42,747 nucleotides of DNA from Verrucomicrobiaceae bacterium (GTDB lineage: Bacteria > Verrucomicrobiota > Verrucomicrobiia > Chthoniobacterales > JAATET01). This document shows positions 16,427 to 25,342 of this stretch, one piece after another; the first letter of the stretch is position 1, and each line of letters begins with the position of its first letter. A model generated the notes under the pieces. It saw only the letters and a list, made by a program, of their open reading frames with translations, was not told the origin of the DNA and searched no databases. The DNA lies in NCBI GenBank assembly GCA_027488755.1, contig JAIYAZ010000078.1:1-42747 (forward strand). The letters run 5' to 3'. Position numbers and translations under genes: made by a program.

Positions 16427-16609
16427 ATGAAAATCGAAAACCAGGGAATTGAGACGCTCCGCGGCTCGCATCCCGTCCTGACGATGGTCCTTTTCGCCCT
16501 CATCATCATTGCCGTCATTGCGTTCGGCAGCCATGTCTCCAAGCAGCGAAGTGCGGAGCGCGGTGATGATGCGGGGATTTTTCTCACGGCACCGGTAACG
16601 GCGCGCTGA
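16427..16609 (+). CDS. Small single-pass membrane protein (60 aa)
   Basis: This short frame encodes MKIENQGIETLRGSHP, then one hydrophobic helix (about residues 17-34), then a charged tail ending APVTAR. An AAGG run sits eight bases before the ATG. It lies in the 327-bp interval between the divergently read metallochaperone operon and metF. I do not recognise a family. The clear head-helix-tail layout and ribosome site favour a real gene, but the short length keeps this tentative. Confidence 0.55.
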   Translation: MKIENQGIETLRGSHPVLTMVLFALIIIAVIAFGSHVSKQRSAERGDDAGIFLTAPVTAR

Positions 16610-16621
16610 GGAAGTTCCGAA

Positions 16622-17503
16622 CTAGTCGAGATGGCCGCTCTCGCGGAGAGCGGTCACGATTTCCGCGGCCGCGGTGCTGCGGTTGAGCGCGTAGAGGTGG
16701 ATGCCGGGCGCGCCGGCTTCGAGCAGTTCGCGGCAGAGGCGGATGGTGGCGGCGATGCCGCGCTTGCGGGTCTCGACGCGATCGGCGGCGACGGGTTCGA
16801 GGGTTTCGCGGAGGCTTTCCGGGATGCTCGCCCCGCAGACGGCGCAGAAGCGCACGAGGGCGGCCCAGTCGGTCACGGGCAGGATGCCGGGGATGATGCG
16901 GGGTTCGCGGCCGAGGGCGGCGGTGACGTGGGCGCGCAGATCAAGGTAGGGCGCGGGTTCGAAGAAGCATTGGGTGATGGCGGCGCAGGCGCCCTTTTCG
17001 AATTTGCGGCAGAGGTTCGCCCAATCGGCTTCGCGGGAGGCGGCCTCGGGGTGCTTTTCGGGAAAGGCGGCGCAGAGGATCGCGAAGCGGCCGTCGGCGC
17101 GGATGAGGTCGATGAGGTCGCTGGCGTATTCGCAGCCGCCGTCGGTGGGGATGAAGCGGGGCTGGCCCTTGGGCGGATCGCCGCGGAGGGCGAGGAGGTT
17201 GGCCACGCCGTGGGCGGAGTATTCGTCGAAGAGGCCGCGGAGTTCGGCCTTGGTGGCGTTCACGCAGGTGAGGTGGGCCATGGCGGGCACGCCGGTGTTT
17301 TTGGCGATGTGCTCGATGACCTCGCGGGTTTTCTCGCGGGTGCCGCCGCCGGCGCCGTAGGTGACGGACACGAAGTCCGCGCCGAGGGGAATGAGCTGGT
17401 CGATGGTGTCCTCGAGGGTGTGCCAGCCGCGCTCATTCTTGGGCGGGAAAAATTCGAAGGAGAGCGTGCGCGGACGCCGCGCGAAGAGTTCGTCGAGTCG
17501 CAT
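16622..17503 (-). CDS. metF: Methylenetetrahydrofolate reductase
   Basis: This 293-residue flavoenzyme reduces 5,10-methylene-THF to 5-methyl-THF for methionine synthesis. Family features are LSFEFFPPKNERG near the N-terminus, FVSVTYGAGG, HLTCVNAT, NLLALRGDPP, a central ITQCFFEP segment and late GIHLYALNRS. The length is normal for bacterial MetF. The gene is immediately downstream of the NSS transporter/MetS-like pair. A shared methionine theme is possible but speculative. The ATG start at 17503 gives the usual N-terminus. Confidence 0.95.
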   Translation of the reverse strand: MRLDELFARRPRTLSFEFFPPKNERGWHTLEDTIDQLIPLGADFVSVTYGAGGGTREKTREVIEHIAKNTGVPAMAHLTCVNATKAELRGLFDEYSAHGVANLLALRGDPPKGQPRFIPTDGGCEYASDLIDLIRADGRFAILCAAFPEKHPEAASREADWANLCRKFEKGACAAITQCFFEPAPYLDLRAHVTAALGREPRIIPGILPVTDWAALVRFCAVCGASIPESLRETLEPVAADRVETRKRGIAATIRLCRELLEAGAPGIHLYALNRSTAAAEIVTALRESGHLD

Positions 17504-17545
17504 GGGGTGGGGCGGGATTATCCGCGTTGCTGCGGTCCGTTCAAG

Positions 17546-17701
17546 CTACGGCTCGCGCTCCTCGTCGGGCGTGTGCAAATCGATGCCGTGGAGTTTCTCG
17601 GTTTCCTCGGGCGTTTTGAGCACGCGGTGAAAACACCAGACGACCCAGACGGTGGTGCCGCCGACGGAGGCGATCATGGTGAGCCAGCCCCAGAGCGTCA
17701 T
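17546..17701 (-). CDS. MetS-like small subunit of an NSS transporter
   Basis: This 51-residue protein has one N-terminal membrane helix ([27 protein letters not shown]) and a short acidic tail containing [10 protein letters not shown] and HTPDEE. The size, helix position and P-E-E-T-E-K-L-HG tail match the small MetS-type partners of bacterial NSS transporters. Its ATG overlaps the stop of the transporter gene (ATGA), the usual arrangement of such pairs. MetS is required for transport by MetP in Corynebacterium; the same role is inferred here. Confidence 0.75.
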   Translation of the reverse strand: MTLWGWLTMIASVGGTTVWVVWCFHRVLKTPEETEKLHGIDLHTPDEEREP

Positions 17702-19275
17702 GAGGATTTCCTTTCGAGGTTTTCCCAGCGGCGGAGGGCCTGGGTGATGAGCAGGAGGAAGAGCGCAAGGCAGATGGCGACGAAGATCATGGCCACCTTG
17801 CCGCCGGTGGGCTCCCAGGATTTCGCGAGGTCGGCGCTGAAGTTTTTGGCGAGCCAGAAGCCGAGGATCGTGAGGAGGAAGAGCGGGGAAACGTAGCGGA
17901 CGACGAAGGGGAACCAGCGCGGGATGGTCATGGCGGCGCCGCGGTTGAGTTCCTCGACGCCGCGTTGGGTGCCGAGGATCCAGCCGAAGATGAGGACCTG
18001 GAGGGTGGCGAGCAGGTAGATGCAGAACGTGCCGACCCAGAAATCCATGCCGTCGATGGCGGCGGTGCCGGCGGAGAAGTAGATGACCACGCCGTTGCCG
18101 ATGAGGGTCATGAAGCCGAGCAGGGCGACGGAGCTTTTCCGGTTCAACCCGAGGCCTTCCTCGAGGAAGGCGATGGCGGGCTGGAGCATGGAGAGCGAGC
18201 TGGTGATGGCGGCGAGGAAGAGGAGGAAGAAGAAGAGGAAGCCGACGATTCGGCCGAGCGGCATGAGGTCGAAGACGAGTGGGAGGGTTTGGAAGCCGAG
18301 GCCGAAGGTGCCGCCGGCGACGCCCGCGGCGCCGAAGAAGACGAACGCGGCGGGCACGGTGATCATGCCGCCAAGCGAGACCTCGCAGAATTCGTTGCCG
18401 GCGACGGCGGTGGTGGAGCTGAGGGCGATGTCGTCGTTGCGGCGGAGGTAGCTGCTGTAGGTGATGATGACGCCGAAGCCGACGGAGAGGCTGAAGAAGA
18501 TCTGGCCGGCGGCGGCGAGCCACATGGTGGGGTTGGCGAGGGCCTTCCAGAGGCCGTCCCAGGTGGGCGGGAGGTTCCACATGGAGCCGAGGCCGTTGAT
18601 GACGTTGAGATCGGGATGTGCGGGGTCGGGCGCGCCGAGGGTGAGCACGCGGGCGAGGACGAGGAGGGCGCAGATGACGAGCAGGGGCATGGCGCGCACG
18701 CAGAACCATTCGATGCCCGCGCTTAGGCCGCGGTAGATGAGCAGAAAGTTCGCGAGCACGCACACGACCACGAAGATCATGGTGGCATTGAAGGGCTGAT
18801 GGACGAGGGCGCCGTCGTGCGAGGCGCCTATGAAGTCCACGAAGAATTTCTGGTAGGCGGCTCGGTCGGGGCCGAGGGAGAGGCTGCCGGCGAGGTAGTG
18901 CCACGCGTAGCCGAGGCACCAGGCCTCGATGAACACGTAATACATGTAGATGACCACGGGCACGAGGAGGCCGAGGACGCCGGCGTAGGCGGCGAGGCGA
19001 CCGCGGGTTTCGCGGCCGGGGCCGCCGCAGATGACCCGCAGGATTCCGGGCGTGGAGTTGAAGCCGCGGACGCCGCCATAGCGGCCCATGGCCCATTCCG
19101 CCCAGGCCAGCGGGAGGCCGAGCAGTAGGAGGGAGATGAAGTAGGGGATCATGAACACCCCGCCGCCGTATTCCGCGGCGAGGCCGGGGAAGCGCAGGAA
19201 GTTGCCGAGCCCGACGGCGCTGCCGGTCACGGCAAGAATGACCCCCCAGCGCGATGACCAGCGTTCTTTGCCCAC
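17698..19275 (-). CDS. Sodium-dependent NSS (neurotransmitter:sodium symporter) family transporter
   Basis: This 525-residue inner-membrane symporter has about 12 hydrophobic segments. The family's TM1 motif ([22 protein letters not shown]) holds the unwound Na+/substrate site. Other family regions are [38 protein letters not shown] (TM6-7) and the [18 protein letters not shown] loop. Bacterial members carry amino acids such as methionine, alanine, leucine or tyrosine. Coupling to a MetS-like subunit points to a MetP-like system, but the substrate is not readable from sequence. Confidence 0.88.
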   Translation of the reverse strand: MGKERWSSRWGVILAVTGSAVGLGNFLRFPGLAAEYGGGVFMIPYFISLLLLGLPLAWAEWAMGRYGGVRGFNSTPGILRVICGGPGRETRGRLAAYAGVLGLLVPVVIYMYYVFIEAWCLGYAWHYLAGSLSLGPDRAAYQKFFVDFIGASHDGALVHQPFNATMIFVVVCVLANFLLIYRGLSAGIEWFCVRAMPLLVICALLVLARVLTLGAPDPAHPDLNVINGLGSMWNLPPTWDGLWKALANPTMWLAAAGQIFFSLSVGFGVIITYSSYLRRNDDIALSSTTAVAGNEFCEVSLGGMITVPAAFVFFGAAGVAGGTFGLGFQTLPLVFDLMPLGRIVGFLFFFLLFLAAITSSLSMLQPAIAFLEEGLGLNRKSSVALLGFMTLIGNGVVIYFSAGTAAIDGMDFWVGTFCIYLLATLQVLIFGWILGTQRGVEELNRGAAMTIPRWFPFVVRYVSPLFLLTILGFWLAKNFSADLAKSWEPTGGKVAMIFVAICLALFLLLITQALRRWENLERKSS

Positions 19276-19317
19276 GGGCCGGGAGGGTAGGATGCCGGCG
19301 CGGGCTTTGGCAATCCT

Positions 19318-19779
19318 CTAAGCGGCGGAGAGGTCGACGTGCGGACGGGTTTCCGGCGACCAGGGATTCTGCTGGAAATCGGACCGGCGGAGCTGGCGGG
19401 CGGTTGATTCCGCGAGCGAGAGAATGCGGGCGACGTCGATCTGGCGGTGGTGCGGGGCGAAGGGGGCGAGGTTCGCCGCAGCGAGGTCGAACAGCCGGGC
19501 GGCGGGCGCGAGGCGGCGGCCGTCCTTCGGGTGGTGGGGGCGGAGGAACTGCTTGCGCAGGTGGACGAAGCCGCCGGCGAGTTGGATGAGGCCCTTGTAG
19601 AAATGGCCATCGGGGCCGTGCCGGTCCTGGAGCCAGAGGTGTTCGAGGACGTCGTGGGCCTCGTAGTATTCACCGCGGTTGAAGCAGGTGAAGTAGCCGG
19701 AGTAGCAGGGATGAATGTCCGGCGCGGCGGTGGGGCCGAGGCCGGCGACGAAGGCTTCCAGGCGGTCGAATTTTTTCAT
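19318..19779 (-). CDS. DUF309 family protein
   Basis: This soluble all-helical protein has 153 residues. It carries the DUF309 signature: FNRGEYYEAHDVLEHLWLQ followed by YKGLIQLAGGFVHLRKQ. The HxxxE-type residues are conserved in the family, but its activity is unknown. I chose ATG 19779 (MKKFDRLEAF), the only good start before the motif. It ends 43 bp upstream of the NSS transporter start in the same direction, so they could form one transcript. Confidence 0.8.
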   Translation of the reverse strand: MKKFDRLEAFVAGLGPTAAPDIHPCYSGYFTCFNRGEYYEAHDVLEHLWLQDRHGPDGHFYKGLIQLAGGFVHLRKQFLRPHHPKDGRRLAPAARLFDLAAANLAPFAPHHRQIDVARILSLAESTARQLRRSDFQQNPWSPETRPHVDLSAA

Positions 19780-19872
19780 GCTACGGCGGCGGGGACGTTG
19801 TGTTATCCCGGGAGGCTTGCAGGACAGCCTTCCAGACTTATGCGGGGATGACGAGTCCCGGGACGTGCGGCC

Positions 19873-21135
19873 ATGAGTGCGTGGCTCGTGCTGCCGGCGG
19901 CGGTCGGCGTGATTCTGGCGCTGGCTTCGGCGGCGATTTCCGCGGTGGAGACGGCGTTGTTTTCGATGACCGACGAGCGGCGGCGCGCGCTGCGGGCGCG
20001 GGATCCGCGGGGCGCGGACCAGCTTGAGGCGATGATGCGGCGGCCCGACGAGGTGGCCAACGCGCTGCTGCTGGCGAACACGGTGACGAACCTGCCGCTG
20101 TTGATCCTGCTGCTCGTGCTCGTGGACGTGGCAGGCTTCAGCGACGATCTCACGAACTGGGGCGTGCTGGCGCTGGGGTTCGGCGTGGTGGTGGGACTTT
20201 GCGACCTGCTGCCGAAGCTGGCGGCGCTGGCGGCGCCGGTGCGTACGACGCGGGTGAGTCTCCCGCTGGTTCTGCGGCTGCTGCCGAGGCTGGAGCCGGT
20301 GACGGCGTTTCTGGAGTGGCTGAGCGAGGCATGCGTGCGGCGGTTTGTGCCGCGGCGGCTGGCGCCGACCACGCGGCTGAGCGAGGAGGAGGTCGAGACG
20401 CTCGTCGAGGTCGCGCGGGAGGAGGGGACCCTGGATGACATGGAAAGCCGGCTGCTGCGCGAGGTGATGAAGCTGCGCGGCGAGGCGGCGCGGCATTGTA
20501 TGACGCCGCGGGTGGACGTTTTCACGCTGCCGGACAATCTGCCCAACGCCGAGGCGGCCCAGCGCGTGCAGCGGAAGCGTTTCCAGTTCGTGCCGGTGCG
20601 GGGCGAGACCCCGGATGACATTCTGGGGTTGCTGGACGTGAAGGAATTCCTGCTCCACCCGAGCGCGTCGCATTACACCGAGCGGCTGCAGCCGCCGTCG
20701 TTTGTTCCGGAGACGATCAAGTCGCTCGATTTGCTGCGCGCCTTTTTGAATCACCGTCAGCCGATGGCGATCCTGCTCGATGAATACGGCGGGATCGAGG
20801 GGATCGTGACGATGGCCGACATCGTGGAGGAACTGCTCGGCGAGGAGGGCGCGGCGGGGAGCCGGGAGCTTTACATTGAGCGGGTGGGGCCGGGGCGGAC
20901 GCTGGCGGCGGGCAGCGCGCGGCTGGATGATCTGGCGGAGCAGATCGGGTTTGAGCCCGCGGTGCGGGATCTCGACACGATCGGCGGGCTGGTGGTGCGG
21001 CATTTCGGCACGGTGCCGCGGGCGGGCGAGCGGTTTGAGCTCGAGGGCTGGAGGATCACGGTGCGCCGGGCGACGCGCAAGCGGGTGCGCGAGGTCCTGC
21101 TGGAGCCGGCGGGCGCGGAAGGGGAGGTGCGGTGA
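19873..21135 (+). CDS. CNNM/CorC-type CBS-domain membrane protein
   Basis: This 420-residue protein has an N-terminal CNNM/DUF21 membrane domain (about residues 1-145; SAAISAVETALFSM, ANALLLANTVTNLPLL). A CBS pair follows (HCMTPRVDVFTL and DEYGGIEGIVTMADIVEELLGEE). The C-terminus is a CorC/HlyC transporter-associated domain (GSARLDDLAEQIGF to FELEGWRI). The family is tied to Mg2+/Co2+ efflux or resistance. The gene is followed without a gap by a shorter paralogue, and the pair likely forms a heteromeric complex. Confidence 0.85.
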   Translation: MSAWLVLPAAVGVILALASAAISAVETALFSMTDERRRALRARDPRGADQLEAMMRRPDEVANALLLANTVTNLPLLILLLVLVDVAGFSDDLTNWGVLALGFGVVVGLCDLLPKLAALAAPVRTTRVSLPLVLRLLPRLEPVTAFLEWLSEACVRRFVPRRLAPTTRLSEEEVETLVEVAREEGTLDDMESRLLREVMKLRGEAARHCMTPRVDVFTLPDNLPNAEAAQRVQRKRFQFVPVRGETPDDILGLLDVKEFLLHPSASHYTERLQPPSFVPETIKSLDLLRAFLNHRQPMAILLDEYGGIEGIVTMADIVEELLGEEGAAGSRELYIERVGPGRTLAAGSARLDDLAEQIGFEPAVRDLDTIGGLVVRHFGTVPRAGERFELEGWRITVRRATRKRVREVLLEPAGAEGEVR

Positions 21136-22079
21136 TGGCGTTTCTTTTTCTGCTGTGCCTGGTGGTTTCGTTTTTGTTCTCCGGGATCGAGTCGGGCGTG
21201 CTTTCCGTGAACCGTGTGCGCCTGCGCCACAATGCGCGCCGGGGCGAGGAGGCGGCGCTCAAGCTCGACGTGATGCTGCAGCGGATGGAGCGGCTGATGA
21301 CGACGGTCGTGCTGATCACCAGCGCGGCGAACGTGGTGGCGATCGCGCTGCTGTATTCGTGGTTCACGGGCTGGCTCGGTATTGCGGGGGCGATCGGGGC
21401 GCTGGCGGTGGCGCTGCCGGTGTTTGTCTTCGGGCTGGAGTTTTTGCCGAAGGCGATCTTCCGGCGGTTTCCCTACCGGACGCTGGTGTTTTTCGCGCGG
21501 ATTCTGGCGGGGGCGACGTGGCTGCTTTCGCCGGTGACGGGGCTCGGATCGCTGTTGATCAAGCCGCTGTTCCGCTCGGGCCGCGAGGCGGCGAGCGGGC
21601 GGATTGCCTCGGTCGAGGCGCTTCGGAGCACGGTGGCACTGGACGAAGCGGCGGGTCGGCGGACGGCGGGCGAGCGGGCGATGATCGAGCACATTTTGGA
21701 TTTCCGGACGCTGCGGGCGGGCGACCTGATGCAGCCGCTGGACGAAGTGCCCACCGTGACCCCGGAGACCGAGGTCGGGGTGCTCCTGCGGCGGGCGGCG
21801 CAGGGCGACGCGAAGCGGTTTTTGGTGCGGGATGCCGACGGCGAGGTCGTCGGGTTGGTGCGCACGCTGGATTTCCTGTTCGACGGTGTGCAGGCGGGGC
21901 GGGTGCAGTCCTACATGCGGCGGGTGGTCACGATCCGGGCCGGGGAGCGGGCGATGGAAGCCTTGCGGCGGATGCGGGCGGCGCGGCTTTCGCTGGCGGT
22001 CGTGCAGAGCCGGGCGGGTAAGCCGATCGGAGTGCTGACGGCGGATCATCTCGTGAGCCGCCTGCTGGGCGGGCGGTGA
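21135..22079 (+). CDS. Short CNNM/CBS paralogue lacking the CorC C-terminal domain
   Basis: This 314-residue protein has an N-terminal CNNM membrane domain (SFLFSGIESGVLSVNRVRLRH, then helices to about 145) and a CBS-like region (GDLMQPLDEVPTVTPETEV, RFLVRDADGEVVGLVRTLDF, GVLTADHLVSRLL). It ends directly after the CBS region and lacks the CorC/HlyC domain found in its neighbour. The ATG at 21135 shares one base with the previous stop (TGATG), with GGGGAGG upstream. An in-frame GTG three bases earlier is also possible. Confidence 0.82.
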   Translation: MAFLFLLCLVVSFLFSGIESGVLSVNRVRLRHNARRGEEAALKLDVMLQRMERLMTTVVLITSAANVVAIALLYSWFTGWLGIAGAIGALAVALPVFVFGLEFLPKAIFRRFPYRTLVFFARILAGATWLLSPVTGLGSLLIKPLFRSGREAASGRIASVEALRSTVALDEAAGRRTAGERAMIEHILDFRTLRAGDLMQPLDEVPTVTPETEVGVLLRRAAQGDAKRFLVRDADGEVVGLVRTLDFLFDGVQAGRVQSYMRRVVTIRAGERAMEALRRMRAARLSLAVVQSRAGKPIGVLTADHLVSRLLGGR

Positions 22080-22151
22080 GCGGGGGTTTTGGTCCGGCGG
22101 GGCAATCCTGATGCTTGCGTCGCGGGGGGGCATCCCATTTACTCGCGCGTT

Positions 22152-23300
22152 ATGTCCACTGACGGTGCATCCCTTTATTCGCGCAAAAATCCGTTTCCGG
22201 CCACGCTCACGGTGAATCGCAAGCTCACCGGCGAGGGCTCGGAGAAGGACACGCGCCACTTCGAGATTTCGCTCGCCGGGTCCGGCCTTGACTACGAGGT
22301 CGGGGATTCGCTGGGGGTGTTTCCGACGAACGAGCCGGAGCTCGTGGAGAAGCTGCTGGAGCGGCTTGGTTTCAGCGGCGACGAGGTGGTCCCGAACGCC
22401 GACAAGGTGCCGATGCCGCTGCGCGAGGCGCTGCTGAAGAGCTTTGTGATCACCGCGCCCGACAAGAAGCTGCTTGGCGCGATAGCCGAGAAGGATTCTT
22501 CGGCGACCTTCCTCAAGGATTTTCTCGATCCCGCGTTCAAGACGAGCCTGGAGGATTATCTCTGGGGCCGCGATGTGCTGGACCCGCTGCTGGAGTTCTC
22601 GGCCGCGCAGTTCACCCCGGAGGAATTCGCCGGCTGCCTGCGCAAACTACAGCCGCGGTTGTATTCGATTTCGTCCTCGCGCCGCGTGGTGGGCGAGAAC
22701 GTCCACCTGACCGTGGCGGTCGTGCGTTATGAGTCCCACGGCCGGCGTCGCGCCGGGGTGGCTTCGTCCTTTCTCGCGGAACGGGCCGGGGACGAGGGCG
22801 CGGTGCCGGTGTTTTACCACACGGCGAAACACTTCCGCGTGCCGGAGGATCCGGCGACCAGCATGATCATGGTCGGGCCGGGAACGGGCATCGCCCCGTT
22901 TCGCGCGATGCTGCAGGAGCGGGCCGCCACGGGGGCGACGGGCAAGAACTGGCTCTTCTTCGGCGAGCAGCGTTCGAGCAGCGATTTCTTCTACCGCGAC
23001 GAGTTTGAGCGGTATCAGGCCGAGGGTGTGCTGACGAAATTCGACACCGCGTTTTCGCGCGACCAGGATTTCAAAATCTACGTCCAGCACCGCATTCTCG
23101 AAAATGCGACTGCGCTCTACGACTGGTTTGAAAACGGCGCTATTTTCTACATTTGCGGCGATGCTTCGCGCATGGCCAAGGACGTGGACGCCGCGCTGCA
23201 CCAGGTCGTCGAAAAGGCCGGGGGCAAGACGCCCGAGCAGGCGATCGAATACATCGATGCGCTGAAAAAGGCGAAGCGCTACCGCAAGGACGTCTACTAG
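22152..23300 (+). CDS. Sulfite reductase-type flavoprotein reductase without flavodoxin domain
   Basis: This 382-residue protein resembles the FAD/NADPH half of CysJ and P450 reductases. The FAD-binding motif RLYSISSS is followed by a connecting domain, then the NADPH-binding GPGTGIAPFRAML and the C-terminal YICGDASRMAKDVDAAL. The FMN-binding flavodoxin domain is absent, so electrons must pass to a separate flavodoxin, ferredoxin or sulfite reductase partner. No hemoprotein gene is adjacent. Annotations as 'sulfite reductase subunit alpha' exist for this architecture, but the electron acceptor is unproven. ATG 22152 gives MSTDGASLYSRKNP, the family's usual start. Confidence 0.85.
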   Translation: MSTDGASLYSRKNPFPATLTVNRKLTGEGSEKDTRHFEISLAGSGLDYEVGDSLGVFPTNEPELVEKLLERLGFSGDEVVPNADKVPMPLREALLKSFVITAPDKKLLGAIAEKDSSATFLKDFLDPAFKTSLEDYLWGRDVLDPLLEFSAAQFTPEEFAGCLRKLQPRLYSISSSRRVVGENVHLTVAVVRYESHGRRRAGVASSFLAERAGDEGAVPVFYHTAKHFRVPEDPATSMIMVGPGTGIAPFRAMLQERAATGATGKNWLFFGEQRSSSDFFYRDEFERYQAEGVLTKFDTAFSRDQDFKIYVQHRILENATALYDWFENGAIFYICGDASRMAKDVDAALHQVVEKAGGKTPEQAIEYIDALKKAKRYRKDVY

Positions 23301-23361
23301 CCATCGACTCAACCGCGCTGGCGCGGGCGGGTTTGCGCCCGCCTCCCGGCGGCCGTTCCCC

Positions 23362-24735
23362 TTGAAACACGTTCACTTCCTCGGCATTTGCGGCACCGCC
23401 ATGGGCGCGGTCGCCGCCGGCATGCGCTCGCAGGGTTTCACCGTCACCGGTCAGGACGACAACGTCTACCCGCCCATGTCGACCTTCCTGGAGGCGCAGG
23501 GCATCGTGATCACGAAGGGCTTCGCCCCCGAGGATATTCCCGCCAGCGCGGATCTGGTCGTGATCGGCAACGCGATGTCCCGGGGCAAGCCGGCCGTCGA
23601 GGCGGTGCTGAACCGCAAGCTCTACTACCTCTCCCTGCCGGAAACGCTGAAGCAGTTTTTCCTCCGCGGGCGGCACAATCTCGTCGTCACCGGCACGCAC
23701 GGAAAAACCACGACCACGTCGATGCTCGCATGGATTCTGGAGCACGCGGGCCTTGCCCCGGGGTGGCTCATCGGCGGCATTCCCGCGAACCTCGGCACGG
23801 GCTGCCAGCTGCGGGACTCGCGCCATTTTGTGATTGAGGGCGACGAATACGACACGGCGTTTTTCGACAAGCGCTCGAAGTTTGTGCACTACCTGCCCGA
23901 GCTCGTGATCGTGAACAACATCGAGTTCGATCACGCGGACATCTTTCGCGACCTTGATGAGATCAAGACGAGCTTCCGCCGGCTGCTGAACATCGTGCCC
24001 GGCGAGGGCATGGTGCTGGTGAACGCCGACGACGCGAACTGCCTCGATGTCGCGACGACCTGCCCGGCCCCCGTGGTCGAGGTCGGTTTCTCCGAGAACG
24101 CGGGCAACCGCATTCGCAACGTTCGCCACCTGCCCGATGGCACGAGCTTTGAGGTGTTTGGGGAGACGTTCACGATTCCGCTGCTGGGTGACTTCAATGT
24201 GCGCAACGCCGCGATGGCGGCCAGCGCGGCCCATTTTTACGGCGTCCCGCTCGCGACGATCCGGGAGGCCCTGGCGGCCTTCGTCGGCATCAAACGCCGG
24301 CAGGAAGTGCGCGGCGTGGTCCGTGGTGTGACGGTGATCGATGACTTCGGGCATCACCCCACCGCGATCCGGGAGACGCTCGCCGGCCTGCGCCAGCGCT
24401 ACGCGGGTTCGCGTCTTTGGGCGATCTTCGAACCCCGCTCAAACACCACGCGACGGGCCGTCTTCCAGCACACGCTCCCGGCCGCCTTCGTTCAGGCGGA
24501 TGGCGTGTTCATCGCGCAGGTTGCCCGGCTCGACCAGCTGGCGGAGAATGAGCGGCTGAACCCCGCCCAGGTGGTGGCGGATATCGCCGCGACGGGCAAG
24601 CCGGCGTTCTACGAGCCCACGGCCGACGCCATCGTCGAGCGGCTGCGGCCGCTGGCGGGCGAGGGGGATGTCGTGGTCGTCTTCAGCAACGGCGGCTTCG
24701 ACGGCATCCACGACAAGCTGCTGAACCGCCTCTAG
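23362..24735 (+). CDS. mpl: UDP-N-acetylmuramate:murein tripeptide ligase (murein recycling)
   Basis: This 457-residue Mur ligase family enzyme attaches the recycled L-Ala-gamma-D-Glu-meso-DAP tripeptide to UDP-MurNAc. It shows HFLGICGTAMGAVA at the N-terminus, ATP-binding VVTGTHGKTTTTS, EGDEYDTAFFDKRSKF, VNNIEFDHADIF and the C-terminal IDDFGHHPTAIRETL plus EPRSNT motifs. EGDEYDTAFFDKRSKF is characteristic of Mpl, as opposed to MurC. It begins at TTG 23362 (TTG AAA CAC), with no in-frame ATG before the glycine-rich motif. Recycled wall peptides are thus reused here, although no other recycling gene is adjacent. Confidence 0.93.
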   Translation: MKHVHFLGICGTAMGAVAAGMRSQGFTVTGQDDNVYPPMSTFLEAQGIVITKGFAPEDIPASADLVVIGNAMSRGKPAVEAVLNRKLYYLSLPETLKQFFLRGRHNLVVTGTHGKTTTTSMLAWILEHAGLAPGWLIGGIPANLGTGCQLRDSRHFVIEGDEYDTAFFDKRSKFVHYLPELVIVNNIEFDHADIFRDLDEIKTSFRRLLNIVPGEGMVLVNADDANCLDVATTCPAPVVEVGFSENAGNRIRNVRHLPDGTSFEVFGETFTIPLLGDFNVRNAAMAASAAHFYGVPLATIREALAAFVGIKRRQEVRGVVRGVTVIDDFGHHPTAIRETLAGLRQRYAGSRLWAIFEPRSNTTRRAVFQHTLPAAFVQADGVFIAQVARLDQLAENERLNPAQVVADIAATGKPAFYEPTADAIVERLRPLAGEGDVVVVFSNGGFDGIHDKLLNRL

Positions 24736-24740
24736 CGGGG

Positions 24741-24770
24741 CGCCGGCTCGGGACCGGGCGGCGGCTTTTT
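24741..24770 (+). terminator. Possible terminator after mpl
   Basis: A GC-rich segment that can fold (GCCG near 24742 with CGGC near 24762) is followed directly by TTTTT at 24766-24770, six bases after the mpl stop. The stem is short and has alternatives. Confidence 0.4.
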
Positions 24771-24795
24771 CCCGCGGGCGGGAGTGCCCGGCGTG

Positions 24796-25014
24796 CTAAC
24801 CGAGGCGGTAGACGATGCGGCCCTTCGAGAGGTCGTAGGGCGACATTTCCATTTTCACGCGGTCCCCATTCGTGAGCCGGATGAAGCGCTTGCGCATTTT
24901 GCCCGAGATGTGGGCGAGGACGGTGTGCTTGTTCGCGAGCTCGACGTGGAACATCGTTCCCGCGAGCACCGAGGTGATCTTGCCTTCGACTTCGATTGCC
25001 TGTTCTTGAGCCAT
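24796..25014 (-). CDS. infA: Translation initiation factor IF-1
   Basis: This is a 72-residue single OB-fold protein of the usual IF-1 length. Family residues are clear: [35 protein letters not shown], then [21 protein letters not shown]. It binds the 30S A site during initiation. The ATG at 25014 gives [11 protein letters not shown], as expected. The gene is convergent with mpl and stands alone, away from the ribosomal protein operons where infA is often found. Confidence 0.96.
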   Translation of the reverse strand: MAQEQAIEVEGKITSVLAGTMFHVELANKHTVLAHISGKMRKRFIRLTNGDRVKMEMSPYDLSKGRIVYRLG

Positions 25015-25342
25015 GATGGAGTGGACGACGGGACCGCTGGGCGGAGATGCTCCGATGCTGCCGGGATCGTCGAAAAGTTGTCTCGAAAGCCGCCCAGGCA
25101 TCTTTGCCCGGGAACCCCGCCACACGAACATGTGGCGCAAATCCAATAACCGTCGGACCGCCACTATCCTTTAAATCGCCCGGGGAGGCAACCGCGATCT
25201 GTTGGCGGCAGGTGGTTTTTTCCGGCGGGGGCGGAAGCTGCGGGTTGACAATGCCCCGCGCGCTCCGCAGGTTGGGGCCGCTGGCCGCGACAGTTCGGGG
25301 AATAACCCCCGCCGAATGCCGCGGCCGTTTGTTTCATCCACC
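25015..25342. other. 328-bp intergenic region between divergent infA and desaturase
   Basis: No convincing gene is seen here. A perfect 7-bp hairpin (CGCCACA/TGTGGCG, 25118-25137) lies upstream of infA. On the minus strand, TTGCCT and GATAGT separated by 17 bases (near 25165-25195) are a weak promoter candidate for infA. The region must hold promoters for both divergent genes. Confidence 0.4.
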
